This document shows positions 41,707 to 52,367 of a DNA stretch of 64,000 nucleotides, piece by piece; the first letter of the stretch is position 1; each line of letters opens with the position of its first letter. Under the pieces are notes generated by a model. The model did no database searches. It saw only the letters and a list, made by a program, of their open reading frames with translations, and had not been told where the DNA came from. This stretch comes from Celeribacter naphthalenivorans. Its GTDB lineage: Bacteria; Pseudomonadota; Alphaproteobacteria; Rhodobacterales; Rhodobacteraceae. A program made the position numbers and the translations under genes. Location: the NCBI RefSeq assembly GCF_020524585.1, contig NZ_JAIVLK010000001.1, forward strand, positions 372,001-436,000, given 5' to 3'.

Positions 41707-42210
41707 GTGACCGATCTGAAGACGACCGATCTGAATGTGACGCCATCAATGATGCGGCGCGTGACCGCCGTTGGCATGTTGGTGGTGCTGGGCGTGTTGC
41801 TCTTGCGGGTGGCGCTTGGGCCGGAGGGGCTTGGCGGGGGCTGGCTGGCGATGCTTTTGGTGATGGCTGCGGGCGTGTTGTGGGTGGCCTTTCGTCTGTG
41901 GCAGGCCACGGCGTTGCGGCTGGTTCTGACCGAAGACGCGCTGGTCGAAGAGGCGGCGGATGGCTCGCGCGGACGGGTGCTCTGCCGGTTGGACGAGATC
42001 GCCCGGGTCGAGCGCGGCACCTTTGCCTTCAAACCTTCGAACGGCTTTGTCATCCGGCTGAACGACCCCGCCTCCCGGGTCTGGGCGCCGGGGCTGTGGT
42101 GGCGGTTCGGCAAGCGTCTGGGCGTTGGCGGGGTGACACCTGCGGGGCAGGGCAAGGCCATGGCCGATGTGATCGCGGCCCGGATCGGTGGTCTCGGTCG
42201 GATCGACTGA
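41707..42210 (+). CDS. Two-helix membrane protein of unknown function
   Basis: 167 residues. Two adjacent transmembrane helices (VGMLVVLGVLLLRVAL and WLAMLLVMAAGVLWVAFRLW) precede a C-terminal cytoplasmic domain with LVLTEDALVEEAADGSRGRVLCRLDEIARVERG, a PH-like strand pattern resembling bPH-domain proteins, ending in a LWWRFGKRLGVGG motif. The GTG at 41707 follows AGGAGAG. It is divergent from the small lipoprotein. The assignment is structural only. Confidence 0.65.
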   Translation: MTDLKTTDLNVTPSMMRRVTAVGMLVVLGVLLLRVALGPEGLGGGWLAMLLVMAAGVLWVAFRLWQATALRLVLTEDALVEEAADGSRGRVLCRLDEIARVERGTFAFKPSNGFVIRLNDPASRVWAPGLWWRFGKRLGVGGVTPAGQGKAMADVIAARIGGLGRID

Positions 42211-42301
42211 CCGGATGAACCGGATGGAGAGGTGCCTCTCTTAACACAGGAGCCGGCTATGCGGCAGGCGTTCCTGCGGTTTCAGATGCGGTAAGGACGC
42301 T

Positions 42302-42979
42302 TTAACGCCACCAATTCCAGCCGGAGGTGTTTGTCCCCGTTGAATTGCCCGAGGCATCGACGTCGCTGTCATCGGAATCCTGATGCTCGGCATTGTTGAT
42401 GTCTGTCGAGCCGTCATCAAACACCACCTGCGAGGCAAAACGCGGCTTCGTGGTGACAATATCGGCGAATTCCAGCTCGGCCAATCCGACCCGGAACAAA
42501 GGCATCCAAGGGCGCAGGGTTTCGACCACAACGACCTCTTCGCCGTCGGCCATGAGCGGCAGGCGGGGCTCGAGGACACTGACGCCTTCCCCGCTCAGGG
42601 CGCTGTAGTCGCCGATGCCGTAGGACCAGACCATTTCGTAATATTCGTTCTCATCCTCGTCGATCACGAATTTCACGGCGGAGACACGCATGGAGATGTC
42701 GCCCTCGTTGTTGAGGAACTTGTAAAGCTCTCCCAATCCGTCGAGGAAGTTCGCATCAATCGTATCGGTCTGACGCGAGATGTAATCTGAGATCGTGTAA
42801 TTCGCCTTGTTCGCCTGTGTCTTGGCCTCGAAGGCGAGAAAGAATGTGTAGATGAACATGATCAAAAAGATCAGGAACGGGGCCATGAACATGGCCTCCA
42901 GGGACATCGAGCCGGCCTCGTCGCGATGAAAGGCCTTGGTCAGTTTGCGCAGGATTTGTTTGGCGTTCATATGTGTCAT
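42302..42979 (-). CDS. TadE-like pilus-assembly/pseudopilin protein
   Basis: 225 residues. A short charged head (LTKAFHRDEAGSMSLEAMF) and a hydrophobic helix (MAPFLIFLIMFIYTFFLAFEA) are typical of TadE/TadE-like minor pilins, followed by a soluble domain and a Ser/Asp/Asn-rich tail (SDDSDVDASGNSTGTNTSG). The ATG at 42979 follows AAGGGG. It is the last of three genes in the order tadG-like, tadE-like, tadE-like. No ATPase, secretin or prepilin peptidase gene is in the window. Confidence 0.75.
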   Translation of the reverse strand: MTHMNAKQILRKLTKAFHRDEAGSMSLEAMFMAPFLIFLIMFIYTFFLAFEAKTQANKANYTISDYISRQTDTIDANFLDGLGELYKFLNNEGDISMRVSAVKFVIDEDENEYYEMVWSYGIGDYSALSGEGVSVLEPRLPLMADGEEVVVVETLRPWMPLFRVGLAELEFADIVTTKPRFASQVVFDDGSTDINNAEHQDSDDSDVDASGNSTGTNTSGWNWWR

Positions 42980-42989
42980 GCTCGGCCCC

Positions 42990-43535
42990 TTAACTGTTCG
43001 GCTCGTTGACGAAACCGGCGGTTGAGACCAGCGCATAGCCCGAGCCTTCGGTGCGCTGCATGGCGGCGCCCAGCCAGGTGGTCGGGAAAATCGGGTCGAC
43101 ATTGACGCAGGCCCGCACCAGCATCAGCTCGTTTTCGCCGCCGTCTGTAAAGGTGGTGTTCGGCGTCACGTTCTGTGAGCGGTCGATACAGGCCGCGATG
43201 GCGTCGGGACGCACAAAGTTGCGGGCATCGACGGGTTCCAGCGCGATGTGGATGTTTTCGTCGCATTTGCGCACGTAACGGGCATATTCGCAGGTCGCGG
43301 ATTTGAGCCGCGTGAGCGTCACGGTGGGCATGTTGCCCAAACGCACATCGCGCACGGCCAGATCGAGCCCGCGGTCCAGCATGGCGCCGGTCACGGAGTA
43401 ATAGCCGATCTCATAGCCGCCCATCATCAGGAACATGAAGGCCGGAAACACAAACACGAATTCCACCGTGGCGACGCCGTCCTCGTCTTTGGCGTGACGG
43501 CGGCTGAGGCGGCGAAGCTTGGACAGAATGCTCAT
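42990..43535 (-). CDS. TadE/G-like pseudopilin protein
   Basis: 181 residues. Head RHAKDEDGVATVEFVFVF with a conserved Glu in the helix (TVEFVFVFPAFMFLMMGGYEIGYYS), which is the TadE pattern. The soluble part has several cysteines (ATCEYARYVRKCDEN, AACIDRS, VRACVN) that may form disulfides. It starts in the tadG-like stop codon (ATGA), so the genes are coupled. Its stop lies 10 bases before the next gene's start. Confidence 0.75.
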   Translation of the reverse strand: MSILSKLRRLSRRHAKDEDGVATVEFVFVFPAFMFLMMGGYEIGYYSVTGAMLDRGLDLAVRDVRLGNMPTVTLTRLKSATCEYARYVRKCDENIHIALEPVDARNFVRPDAIAACIDRSQNVTPNTTFTDGGENELMLVRACVNVDPIFPTTWLGAAMQRTEGSGYALVSTAGFVNEPNS

Positions 43536-45205
43536 TGAACCAACCTCAGCTCGGTGATCTTCGTGGCAATGGCAGAGAAGGCCTCGGCAATCTCCATCCC
43601 CTCCACATCGTAATAATGTGCGTCCGAAGAGGCGCAGCTGCGCATGACGTTCTGACCGGCAGTCGGGGCCTCGAAGCCGATGGCAAAGATGATGATCCCG
43701 GCGTCTTTCGCGGTGGAGCAAATGTCCAACAGGCGGTTGTCCTTGGTGTTCGTGCCGTAGCTTATGCGCGTCGCGTCACGCCAGTTGTAGTAATCGTTGC
43801 TGTTGTTCGATGCGAGGTAACGGGCGTAGGCGTGATTGTAGACGGTCATCTTGGACCAGACTTCTGACCAGGTCATTTCCCAGATGTTGCCGGAGCCCAA
43901 GCTGTAGGGCAGGCTGCTCGAGACACTGTTGTTCTGGATTTTTGTATAATAGGTCGTGTTCCAGCAATTATAGTAATTGCAGGATCTTCGATTTGCGCTG
44001 ACATAGACATAGCCGTTCCTGTCCTTGTAGACGCCGGTGTGTTCATCGTCGTCGCGGTAGGGATCGGGCATGAAATATTGGCTGGTGTGCGAGCCGTCGG
44101 TCATCACGACGATGAATTTCTGGGCCTCGGACGGATCGGCCGGATGTTCAGAGCCGGAGACCGATTGTGCCGAAGTGTCCAAAAGGGCGACGCCCCATTT
44201 CATTCCCAGATCGATCGACGTGTTGCCGTAGGCGGAAAGCGCCGAGATGTAATTCTTGATCTGGCTCTGGTTGTTGGAGAACGGCAGGATCTCACGCGAG
44301 CTGGCCGGCGCACAGGTTGGGTCCTGCAAGGCCATGTCCAGATCGTTCCAGTTGTTGTTGAACGCGTCGAAATCCATGGTCTGGTCGTAGTAACGGATCG
44401 TGCCTTCGGCATCCGCATATTGCAGCGCCAGCATCGAAAAATCGTCTTCCACGAAGTTGATACAGTGGGATTTGTTATGCGGATTCGAGATGTTGAGTTT
44501 GGATAGAATGCCCTGACCCGCATTCACCTGCGTGGCATAGGGAACCACGGAAAAGGACACTTCGTCGCTGCCGGCGCTGGCAAAGACGGTGTCGGTAAAG
44601 TCACGCGCGGCGGATTTGAGGTTGGTCAGACGGCTATAGCTGTTCATCGAGCCGGAGACGTCGAGCACCATCGACACCTCAAGGCCCGAAAGACCCTGTT
44701 CCGCCATGCTGTGGCTGGCAAGTTCGAGCTCGTTGATGGCGGCGAATTTCATGAAATAGGTGGGCATCGAAGCCTCCACCGAGGCGCTGACTTGACGACC
44801 GTCGCCCAGAGGCACGATTTTGATATCGTCCTCTTTGAGATATTGGCTCAGGCCCGCCTTGGCGAAATAGTCGATGATGACGTCTTTGGGGGCGTTGGTG
44901 TTTTCAAGGTTGGTTGCGGCAAGAACCGCGCGGTCGAGGGTGTTCTGCAACTCTGTGCGCAACGCTTCGTGACGCACGATGTCGATGCCGATCCCGGCCA
45001 GCAGCAGGATGATCACAAAGGTGAACATGCCAAAAATCGTGAAGGAGCCATGCTCGTCACGTGCAAAATCCCGGCGCAAACGCCACATGTCCGCCAGCGC
45101 CTTCAGGCGCCCGGAGCTAACAAGATGTTCGGACGCGGGGGTTATCCCTTGGCCCGATTTTAACAGATGAAGTCCCGCTTCGCGGCTTTCAACCTTACCC
45201 AACAT
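43532..45205 (-). CDS. TadG-like von Willebrand A domain protein
   Basis: 557 residues. N-terminal TadE-like signal/helix (DEHGSFTIFGMFTFVIILLLAGIGIDIVRHEALRTEL), then a vWA domain with MIDAS VLDVSGSMN, and later VVMTDGSHT. The C-terminal half is Asn/Tyr/Ser-rich (YYNCWNTTYYTKIQNN). Such proteins assist Flp/Tad pilus or adhesin assembly in the envelope. It is first in the three-gene set. The 374-base region upstream holds the promoter and also that of dnaG. Confidence 0.8.
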   Translation of the reverse strand: MLGKVESREAGLHLLKSGQGITPASEHLVSSGRLKALADMWRLRRDFARDEHGSFTIFGMFTFVIILLLAGIGIDIVRHEALRTELQNTLDRAVLAATNLENTNAPKDVIIDYFAKAGLSQYLKEDDIKIVPLGDGRQVSASVEASMPTYFMKFAAINELELASHSMAEQGLSGLEVSMVLDVSGSMNSYSRLTNLKSAARDFTDTVFASAGSDEVSFSVVPYATQVNAGQGILSKLNISNPHNKSHCINFVEDDFSMLALQYADAEGTIRYYDQTMDFDAFNNNWNDLDMALQDPTCAPASSREILPFSNNQSQIKNYISALSAYGNTSIDLGMKWGVALLDTSAQSVSGSEHPADPSEAQKFIVVMTDGSHTSQYFMPDPYRDDDEHTGVYKDRNGYVYVSANRRSCNYYNCWNTTYYTKIQNNSVSSSLPYSLGSGNIWEMTWSEVWSKMTVYNHAYARYLASNNSNDYYNWRDATRISYGTNTKDNRLLDICSTAKDAGIIIFAIGFEAPTAGQNVMRSCASSDAHYYDVEGMEIAEAFSAIATKITELRLVQ

Positions 45206-45579
45206 GACACCGTCTCTTTATGCGAGTGGTGCCCCCAATTCCCCAGTATGTGCTTTGATGTGGCCGGGTTTTCCCGTGCATACACGCCTCACACGGGGCT
45301 AAGTTTGATCCGCTCTTTACCAGTCGTAAAGTTCAGAAACGTCTGGCCTTGAAATGGTCACATTCATGGCTTTGATCCCGCCTAAACCGGCGTGATTGAC
45401 CGGGCTGGATGCAGGGGGTGAAAACGGCGTCTTGGTTTTGCCGCGATTGGCCGTTATTGCGCCGCAGTTCGGCCATGATCCCGCCGCAATGCGATTCGAG
45501 GTGCCGGTTTCAACTTGCAGAGGTTGCGCCCTGTCTCGGCTCTGGACCTTGTGCCGATTTTCGGAGAATACTTGCCCTC
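45206..45579. other. Divergent intergenic region between the tadG-like gene and dnaG
   Basis: No gene could be supported in these 374 bases. A 6-base stem CCCGTG (45273-45278)/CACGGG (45292-45297) lies in the tadG-like leader. The GGAG at 45563 is the probable dnaG ribosome site. No confident -35/-10 or riboswitch motif was seen. Confidence 0.5.
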
Positions 45580-47574
45580 ATGTCATTACCCCCGGGATTC
45601 TTGGATGAGCTGCGCAACCGCCTGTCGCTGACCGATGTGGTCGGCCGTAAGGTCATGTGGGATGCGCGCAAATCGAACCCCGGCAAGGGCGACATGTGGG
45701 CGCCGTGCCCGTTCCACCACGAAAAATCCGCCTCCTTCCACGTCAACGACAAGGACGGCTATTATTATTGCTTCGGCTGTCACGCCAAGGGCGATGCCAT
45801 CACCTTTGTGCGCGAGACCGAGAATGTCGGCTTCATGGAGGCCATCGAGATTCTCGCCCAAGAGGCGGGGATGCCGGTGCCAAAAGGCGATCCGAAAGCG
45901 CAGGAGAAATCCGACAAGCGCGCAGAGCTGGCCAAGGTCAACGAGGCCGCGAACCGGTTTTTCCGGCTGAACCTCTCGCAACAGGGCGGCGCACAGGCGC
46001 GGGCCTATCTCGACAAACGCGGCATGAAGCCCGAGACGCGTGAGCGGTTTGAGATCGGCTTTGCGCCCTCGGGCAATGCGTTGCTCCGAGCGCTGAAAGA
46101 ACAGGGCATTTCCACCGAACTGGCCATCGAGGCCGGGGTTGCGGCCAAACCCGACGACGGGCGCGACGCTTACGACTTTTTCCGCGATAGGATCACCTTC
46201 CCGATCCGCGATGCGCGCGGGCGGCTGATTTCCTTTGGCGGCCGGGCCATGGACCCGAACGCGCGGGCGAAATATCTCAATGGCCCAGAGCGGCTTTTGT
46301 TCGACAAGGGTGCTGCGCTCTACAATCATAAGGACGCGCGGGCGGGCTGTGGTCAGGGCCAGACACTGGTGGTGGCCGAGGGCTATATGGACGTGATCGC
46401 CATGGCTGAGGCAGGCTTTGAGGCCACCGTGGCGCCTTTGGGCACCGCCATCACCGACCGGCAGTTGCAGCTCATGTGGCGGATGTCCGACGAGCCGGTG
46501 ATTGCCTTGGATGGCGACAAGGCGGGGCTGCGTGCCGCGTTCCGGCTGATCGATCTGGCGATGCCTTTGCTGCAATCTGGCAAAGGGCTGCGCTTTGCCA
46601 TTCTGCCCGAGGGTCAGGACCCCGACGAGTTGATCAAGGCCAAGGGGCGCGAGGCGATGCAAGAGGTGCTCGACGGCGCTTTGCCCATGGTCGCGCTTTT
46701 GTGGCGGCGCGAAACCGAGGGCAAAGTCTTCGACAGCCCCGAACGCCGTGCCGCGTTGGACAAAAGCCTGCGCGATGCGATCCGGCCCATCGCCGATGCG
46801 TCGATCAAAGGCCATTATGGCGAGATCCTCAAAGACATGCGGTTCGAGCTGTTCCGCGGAAAACGCAGTGAAAACGCGCCCTCGGAGACCGGAGAGCGTC
46901 GGCCTTGGACACCGTCCGGTGGACGGGGCGGGGGCCGGTTTGGTGGACGGTTCGGCAAAGGGCCCGCCGTGCCGACCGAAGGTCTCAAGGCCTCGCTCAT
47001 CGTCTCCGGCGACGAGGCGCAGGCCGATCTGATGCGCGAGGCGGTGGTGCTTGCCGTGCTGCTGTGCAATCCCGGCATGGCGCTTCAATTCCTGTCGCAA
47101 CTCGAAGCGCTGCACCCCCGCACCGAAGAGCACGCGGCACTTCTGCATGCGCTCTTGATCCATGCCGATGTCGAAGAGGCGGAAGAGCTTCGGGAAAAAG
47201 TTGCGATGGATGTCGGGCGCGGCCCCCTTGATCGGTTGCTGTCGCATCCCCATGTGCAGATCACGCCCCCCGTGCGGCGGCCCGATCGCGAGATCGCGCA
47301 GATGTGCCTCACGGAAGAGCTGGCCAAACTCAAGGCCCGGCGCGGCTATAAAACCGAGCTGGACGAGGGGTTGGCCGATCTCTTGGCGGCAGAAGACGAG
47401 AAAGTGACCTGGCGGCTCAGACAGGCCGCTGAGGCCCGCAATCGGGCAACAAAGGCGGAGGCCGAAGATAAAACCGAATTCGACACAGCCGAGAACGGCC
47501 TTGAGTTGTCTCGGGATGAACGCGATGCGTTTCGCGCCCTGTTGGACCGGATTGCGCCCGGTCGGCAGAAATAG
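45580..47574 (+). CDS. dnaG: DNA primase DnaG
   Basis: 664 residues. N-terminal CHC2 zinc finger (APCPFHHEKSASFHV and YYCFGCHAKGDA), TOPRIM/primase core with VVAEGYMDVIAMAEAG and ALDGDKAGLRAA, a Gly/Arg-rich linker (GGRGGGRFGGRFGKG) at about residue 448, and a C-terminal DnaB-interaction region. It synthesises RNA primers at the fork. The ATG at 45580 fits the family start (MSLPPGFLDELRNRLSLTDVV). It is upstream of rpoD on the same strand, the conserved dnaG-rpoD order. Confidence 0.96.
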   Translation: MSLPPGFLDELRNRLSLTDVVGRKVMWDARKSNPGKGDMWAPCPFHHEKSASFHVNDKDGYYYCFGCHAKGDAITFVRETENVGFMEAIEILAQEAGMPVPKGDPKAQEKSDKRAELAKVNEAANRFFRLNLSQQGGAQARAYLDKRGMKPETRERFEIGFAPSGNALLRALKEQGISTELAIEAGVAAKPDDGRDAYDFFRDRITFPIRDARGRLISFGGRAMDPNARAKYLNGPERLLFDKGAALYNHKDARAGCGQGQTLVVAEGYMDVIAMAEAGFEATVAPLGTAITDRQLQLMWRMSDEPVIALDGDKAGLRAAFRLIDLAMPLLQSGKGLRFAILPEGQDPDELIKAKGREAMQEVLDGALPMVALLWRRETEGKVFDSPERRAALDKSLRDAIRPIADASIKGHYGEILKDMRFELFRGKRSENAPSETGERRPWTPSGGRGGGRFGGRFGKGPAVPTEGLKASLIVSGDEAQADLMREAVVLAVLLCNPGMALQFLSQLEALHPRTEEHAALLHALLIHADVEEAEELREKVAMDVGRGPLDRLLSHPHVQITPPVRRPDREIAQMCLTEELAKLKARRGYKTELDEGLADLLAAEDEKVTWRLRQAAEARNRATKAEAEDKTEFDTAENGLELSRDERDAFRALLDRIAPGRQK

Positions 47575-47886
47575 CTCGCGTGAGACACTGCCGGGGACAA
47601 TACCTGAGACAAAATGCGCTCAGGAATCGGGCAGAGGTCCGGTTTGACCTGTGTCGGGACGGCACTAGCTCAGTATGCGATGCGTAAAAGCAACGTGCCT
47701 GGGCCACTGGTGCAAGCTTGGTTAAGGAAATATGGGTATTCGGGTGGCGAATCGCCGATTCGCATGACATGATTCGTGAAATCAGCCGGACAGTGAGCTG
47801 TTCGCAGCGATTCGGGCAAAATCGCACCATCTGGTCTTCGGGGGGGAAACCCGTAAAGACCACAGGATTGATGAGGGGAGAGCCGC
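47575..47886. other. dnaG-rpoD intergenic region with leader hairpin
   Basis: 312 bases without a supportable gene. CCTGAG (47603-47608)/CTCAGG (47619-47624) forms a small hairpin after dnaG with no T-run. Nearer rpoD, GCGAATC (47747-47753)/GATTCGC (47757-47763) is a perfect 7-base hairpin with 3-base loop. TTGACC at 47644-47649 may be a -35, but the -10 is not convincing. rpoD therefore probably has its own leader transcript. Confidence 0.5.
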
Positions 47887-49875
<1,989 letters not shown>

Positions 49876-49884
49876 AGTTAGAGG

Positions 49885-49911
49885 CGCCTCCCGAAAGGGG
49901 GGCGTTTTTTT
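49885..49911 (+). terminator. Intrinsic terminator of rpoD
   Basis: CGCCTCCC (49885-49892)/GGGGGGCG (49897-49904) with a GAAA tetraloop and a seven-T run to 49911. It lies only five bases before the start codon of the next ORF, which therefore has no room for its own promoter between them. Confidence 0.88.
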
Positions 49912-49916
49912 GTTTG

Positions 49917-50483
49917 ATGTCTTGTACGCCTGAGCAAAAAGAAAGAGTTGAAGAAGCGCTCTATGTTTGCCTCCGAGGCTTGCAGGCGGCTCTCGCCTTT
50001 CGTTCCATCACAGAAACAAAGCACATTGGAGGTCATCCCTTTTTCAATTTGGCTTCCGGGGCGCTTTCAAAAGACTTTGTAACTGAATGGACTAAGTTAC
50101 TTGGTTCTCGAAGCGAGGATTCACATTGGACAAAAATTCTGCCGGAGGATTGCCACGGTGATTTGCGCGCTGGTTTTGACGCGGATTGTGATCAGCGAAA
50201 CTGGACAGACGTTCATGCTGAAATGATAGCTTATCGCAATAAATACGTTGTGCATTTGGGGGACCCAGACGGACCGCGTCCTGCAAAACATCCAAATTTT
50301 GATGCGCCGATAAACATTTTGAAGCGGCTATACTGCGAGTTGGTGGATTTCTATATGAAGGATTGCGAGGGAGTTAAGACAGGTTTGGTCGATCCGAGTA
50401 GCTTGTCTGATGAGTTTTGGGCGAATGACCAAACAAAATGGTGCGCTCTTTTAGAGAAATTGCGAGCAGCGAGTAAAACGTAA
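49917..50483 (+). CDS. AT-rich hypothetical protein with HEPN-type motif
   Basis: 188 residues, AT-rich and foreign-looking next to rpoD. It is mainly helical with AEMIAYRNKYVVHLG, in which R107-x5-H113 fits the Rx4-6H signature of HEPN domains (also seen in AbiV-like proteins). No other catalytic motif was recognised. The start is five bases after the rpoD terminator T-run and has no clear ribosome site, so expression probably relies on readthrough or on an uncalled promoter inside rpoD. A defence or toxin role is possible but only by motif. Confidence 0.5.
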   Translation: MSCTPEQKERVEEALYVCLRGLQAALAFRSITETKHIGGHPFFNLASGALSKDFVTEWTKLLGSRSEDSHWTKILPEDCHGDLRAGFDADCDQRNWTDVHAEMIAYRNKYVVHLGDPDGPRPAKHPNFDAPINILKRLYCELVDFYMKDCEGVKTGLVDPSSLSDEFWANDQTKWCALLEKLRAASKT

Positions 50484-50528
50484 AGCTATTTTCATCTTCG
50501 CGCGGAACAAGGCCGTAGGCCGCCGCGC

Positions 50529-50558
50529 ATCGCCTGACCGGTCCGGCGGTCTGGCGAT
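50529..50558 (+). repeat. 12-base hairpin downstream of the HEPN-motif gene
   Basis: ATCGCCTGACCG (50529-50540) pairs with CGGTCTGGCGAT (50547-50558), with a single T-T mismatch and 6-base loop. It has no T-run and may be a REP-like element. The rest of the 50484-50712 gap shows no supportable gene. Confidence 0.55.
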
Positions 50559-50712
50559 TGTGTGAGCGCAAACCTTCGTTCAAATGTCCGACGGATTTTG
50601 CGTGCATAAACTGCCCAGTTCAAACCTCAGATCGCCATCCCCCGGTCAGGCAATGCGCGGCTTGCACTTCGGGGACGGGCGTTTCAAAATGCCTCTCAAA
50701 CAGGAGGCCCAA

Positions 50713-51015
50713 ATGTCCATTCTCTCCAAACTCTTCGGCGGCAAATCTGGTGGCACATCCGGAGCGCAAAGCGCGTCGAAAGAGGACGCAAAGCCTGAAC
50801 TCTACGGCGATGAGTTCCGCATTTTCCCCGAGCCGATCAAGGAGGCGAACGGCTACCGCGTCGCCGCTCGGATCGAAAAGGACATCGATGGCGTGACCAA
50901 GACCCACCACATGATCCGCGCCGACACGATGGGCGGCGAAGATGATGCGCGCATGGCCAGCCTGCACAAGGCGCAGATGTTTATCGACCAGATGGGGGTG
51001 CGCATCTTTGACTGA
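50713..51015 (+). CDS. HlyU family protein
   Basis: 100 residues: MSILSKLFGGKSG start, then PELYGDEFRIFPEPIKEANGYRVAARIEKDIDGVTKTHHMIRADTM, the HlyU-domain pattern (named after a Vibrio haemolysin regulator, though these short alphaproteobacterial members are of unclear function). CAGGAGG at ideal spacing supports the ATG at 50713. The stop overlaps the next gene's TTG start, implying coupling. Confidence 0.85.
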   Translation: MSILSKLFGGKSGGTSGAQSASKEDAKPELYGDEFRIFPEPIKEANGYRVAARIEKDIDGVTKTHHMIRADTMGGEDDARMASLHKAQMFIDQMGVRIFD

Positions 51016-51802
51016 CACGGCCCAAAACGCGTCCGTCAACCCGGCTTTCGCCTATCCCGACCAGTTCTCGACCGAGATGGACCTGCCGCTCTTCGAGGGC
51101 GCGCCAAAGACCTATCTGATCGCCTCGACGCCTCGCTGCGGCAGCCATTATCTGGGTCATGCGCTGACTGCGATGGGCGGTTTTGGTGTGCCGCTCGAAT
51201 ATCTCAACAAGGGCAATTTCAGCGGCTGGAAAGCCCGGTTCGGGGAGATGGGCCTGCCGGAACTTTTGCACGAAATGATCCGTCACCGCACAAGCCCCAA
51301 CGGGCGTTTCGGGATCAAGGCGCATTGGAGTCAATTCAGCCCCCACATCGACACCGACAAACTCGCCCCGCTCGGCACCATCGAGCGCGTGATCCACATC
51401 TATCGGGGCGACCTTTTGGGGCAGGCGATTTCTTTTGAGAAGGCCAACCAGACCGGCCAATGGATCAGCGGCGCGCCAGTAAAGGGCAAGGCAACCTATC
51501 GCTACAGTAAAATCGTCAAGGCGGCGGAGAACCTGCGGGCGCAGAATATGGCTTGGGCGGCCTATCTGACCGAGCATGACTGCGACGTATTACGAGTGGA
51601 TTATAAATCCCTCATTGCCACGCCTGAGGCAAAACTGACCGAGATCCGCGATTTTCTGGACCCCGACAGTAGGGCCCAACCGCAGCCTTCTGAGCGGACG
51701 CAGAAACAGTCCGACAGCCTGTCAAAAGACTGGCGTGAACGGTTTCTGCAAGACATGCGCCCAAGGCACGCCTGGATCGCGGAGCCCTTCGCGTTGGAGT
51801 AG
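51008..51802 (+). CDS. Stf0-type sulfotransferase
   Basis: About 264 residues. The PAPS-binding 5'-phosphosulfate loop STPRCGSHYLGHAL and the later HIYRGDLLGQAISFEKANQTGQW (3'-phosphate region) match Stf0 family sulfotransferases, which sulfate trehalose in mycobacteria and other carbohydrates or lipids elsewhere. The TTG start at 51008 overlaps the HlyU stop; an ATG at 51077 would truncate before the loop but is possible. Acceptor unknown. Confidence 0.82.
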   Translation: MTDTAQNASVNPAFAYPDQFSTEMDLPLFEGAPKTYLIASTPRCGSHYLGHALTAMGGFGVPLEYLNKGNFSGWKARFGEMGLPELLHEMIRHRTSPNGRFGIKAHWSQFSPHIDTDKLAPLGTIERVIHIYRGDLLGQAISFEKANQTGQWISGAPVKGKATYRYSKIVKAAENLRAQNMAWAAYLTEHDCDVLRVDYKSLIATPEAKLTEIRDFLDPDSRAQPQPSERTQKQSDSLSKDWRERFLQDMRPRHAWIAEPFALE

Positions 51803-51822
51803 CGCCGCTCTCGTGCTGACGA

Positions 51823-52254
51823 TTACGGCGCGGGCGTCCACATCGGATTGCCAGAGGCGGTGTCGCGCACTTCGGGTTGCAGCACATCCCAATGCTCGGC
51901 GATCTTGCCGTCCTCGACGCGGAACATGTCGACGCCCACCATCGGCTCTGGGCCCCAGCCTGTTGCGCGGAAATGCACGGCGACCATCTGGGCCTCTTCA
52001 TCGGCGATCACATTGCCGATCTCATAGGCAAAGCCTTCGGCAGGGGCGCTGGCGAAACCGCGCAGGGTGTCGAGGCCATTCGGAAAATTCGGATTGTGTT
52101 GGATGTAATCTTCGCGGAACAGGCGATCGATGGCGGCCACATCCGGCTCGATGAAGACGGCAGTGACGCCCGCGATCACGATGTCACGCGCGCTTTCTGC
52201 CTGTGTCGCGATGGGGGCGGCGATCAAGGCCGTCGCCAGTAAAAACTGTTTCAT
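51823..52254 (-). CDS. Secreted SnoaL/NTF2-like protein
   Basis: 143 residues: signal peptide (LLATALIAAPIATQA) followed by a SnoaL-like fold (LFREDYIQHNPNFPNGLDTLRGF; GVDMFRVEDGKIAEHWDVLQP), a common small alpha+beta barrel. Mostly uncharacterised; may be periplasmic. It is convergent with the sulfotransferase. No operon partner. Confidence 0.85.
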   Translation of the reverse strand: MKQFLLATALIAAPIATQAESARDIVIAGVTAVFIEPDVAAIDRLFREDYIQHNPNFPNGLDTLRGFASAPAEGFAYEIGNVIADEEAQMVAVHFRATGWGPEPMVGVDMFRVEDGKIAEHWDVLQPEVRDTASGNPMWTPAP

Positions 52255-52367
52255 ATGTGATCTCCCTTTTAGACATTTAAGCGGTTCGCGGCGCGGCTGA
52301 CAATCAGCTCCGCGCCGCGAGGATGTTTCGGCCGAGTAAGTCAGGCCAGTATGTTAAGCCAGTATGT

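Noticed and set aside
42227-42240. GAGAGG/CCTCTC palindrome as terminator
   Set aside because: The loop is too small for the full stem and there is no T-run, so it was not called.
45586-47253. 555-codon open frame opposite dnaG
   Set aside because: Antisense shadow of dnaG with no start context or domain.
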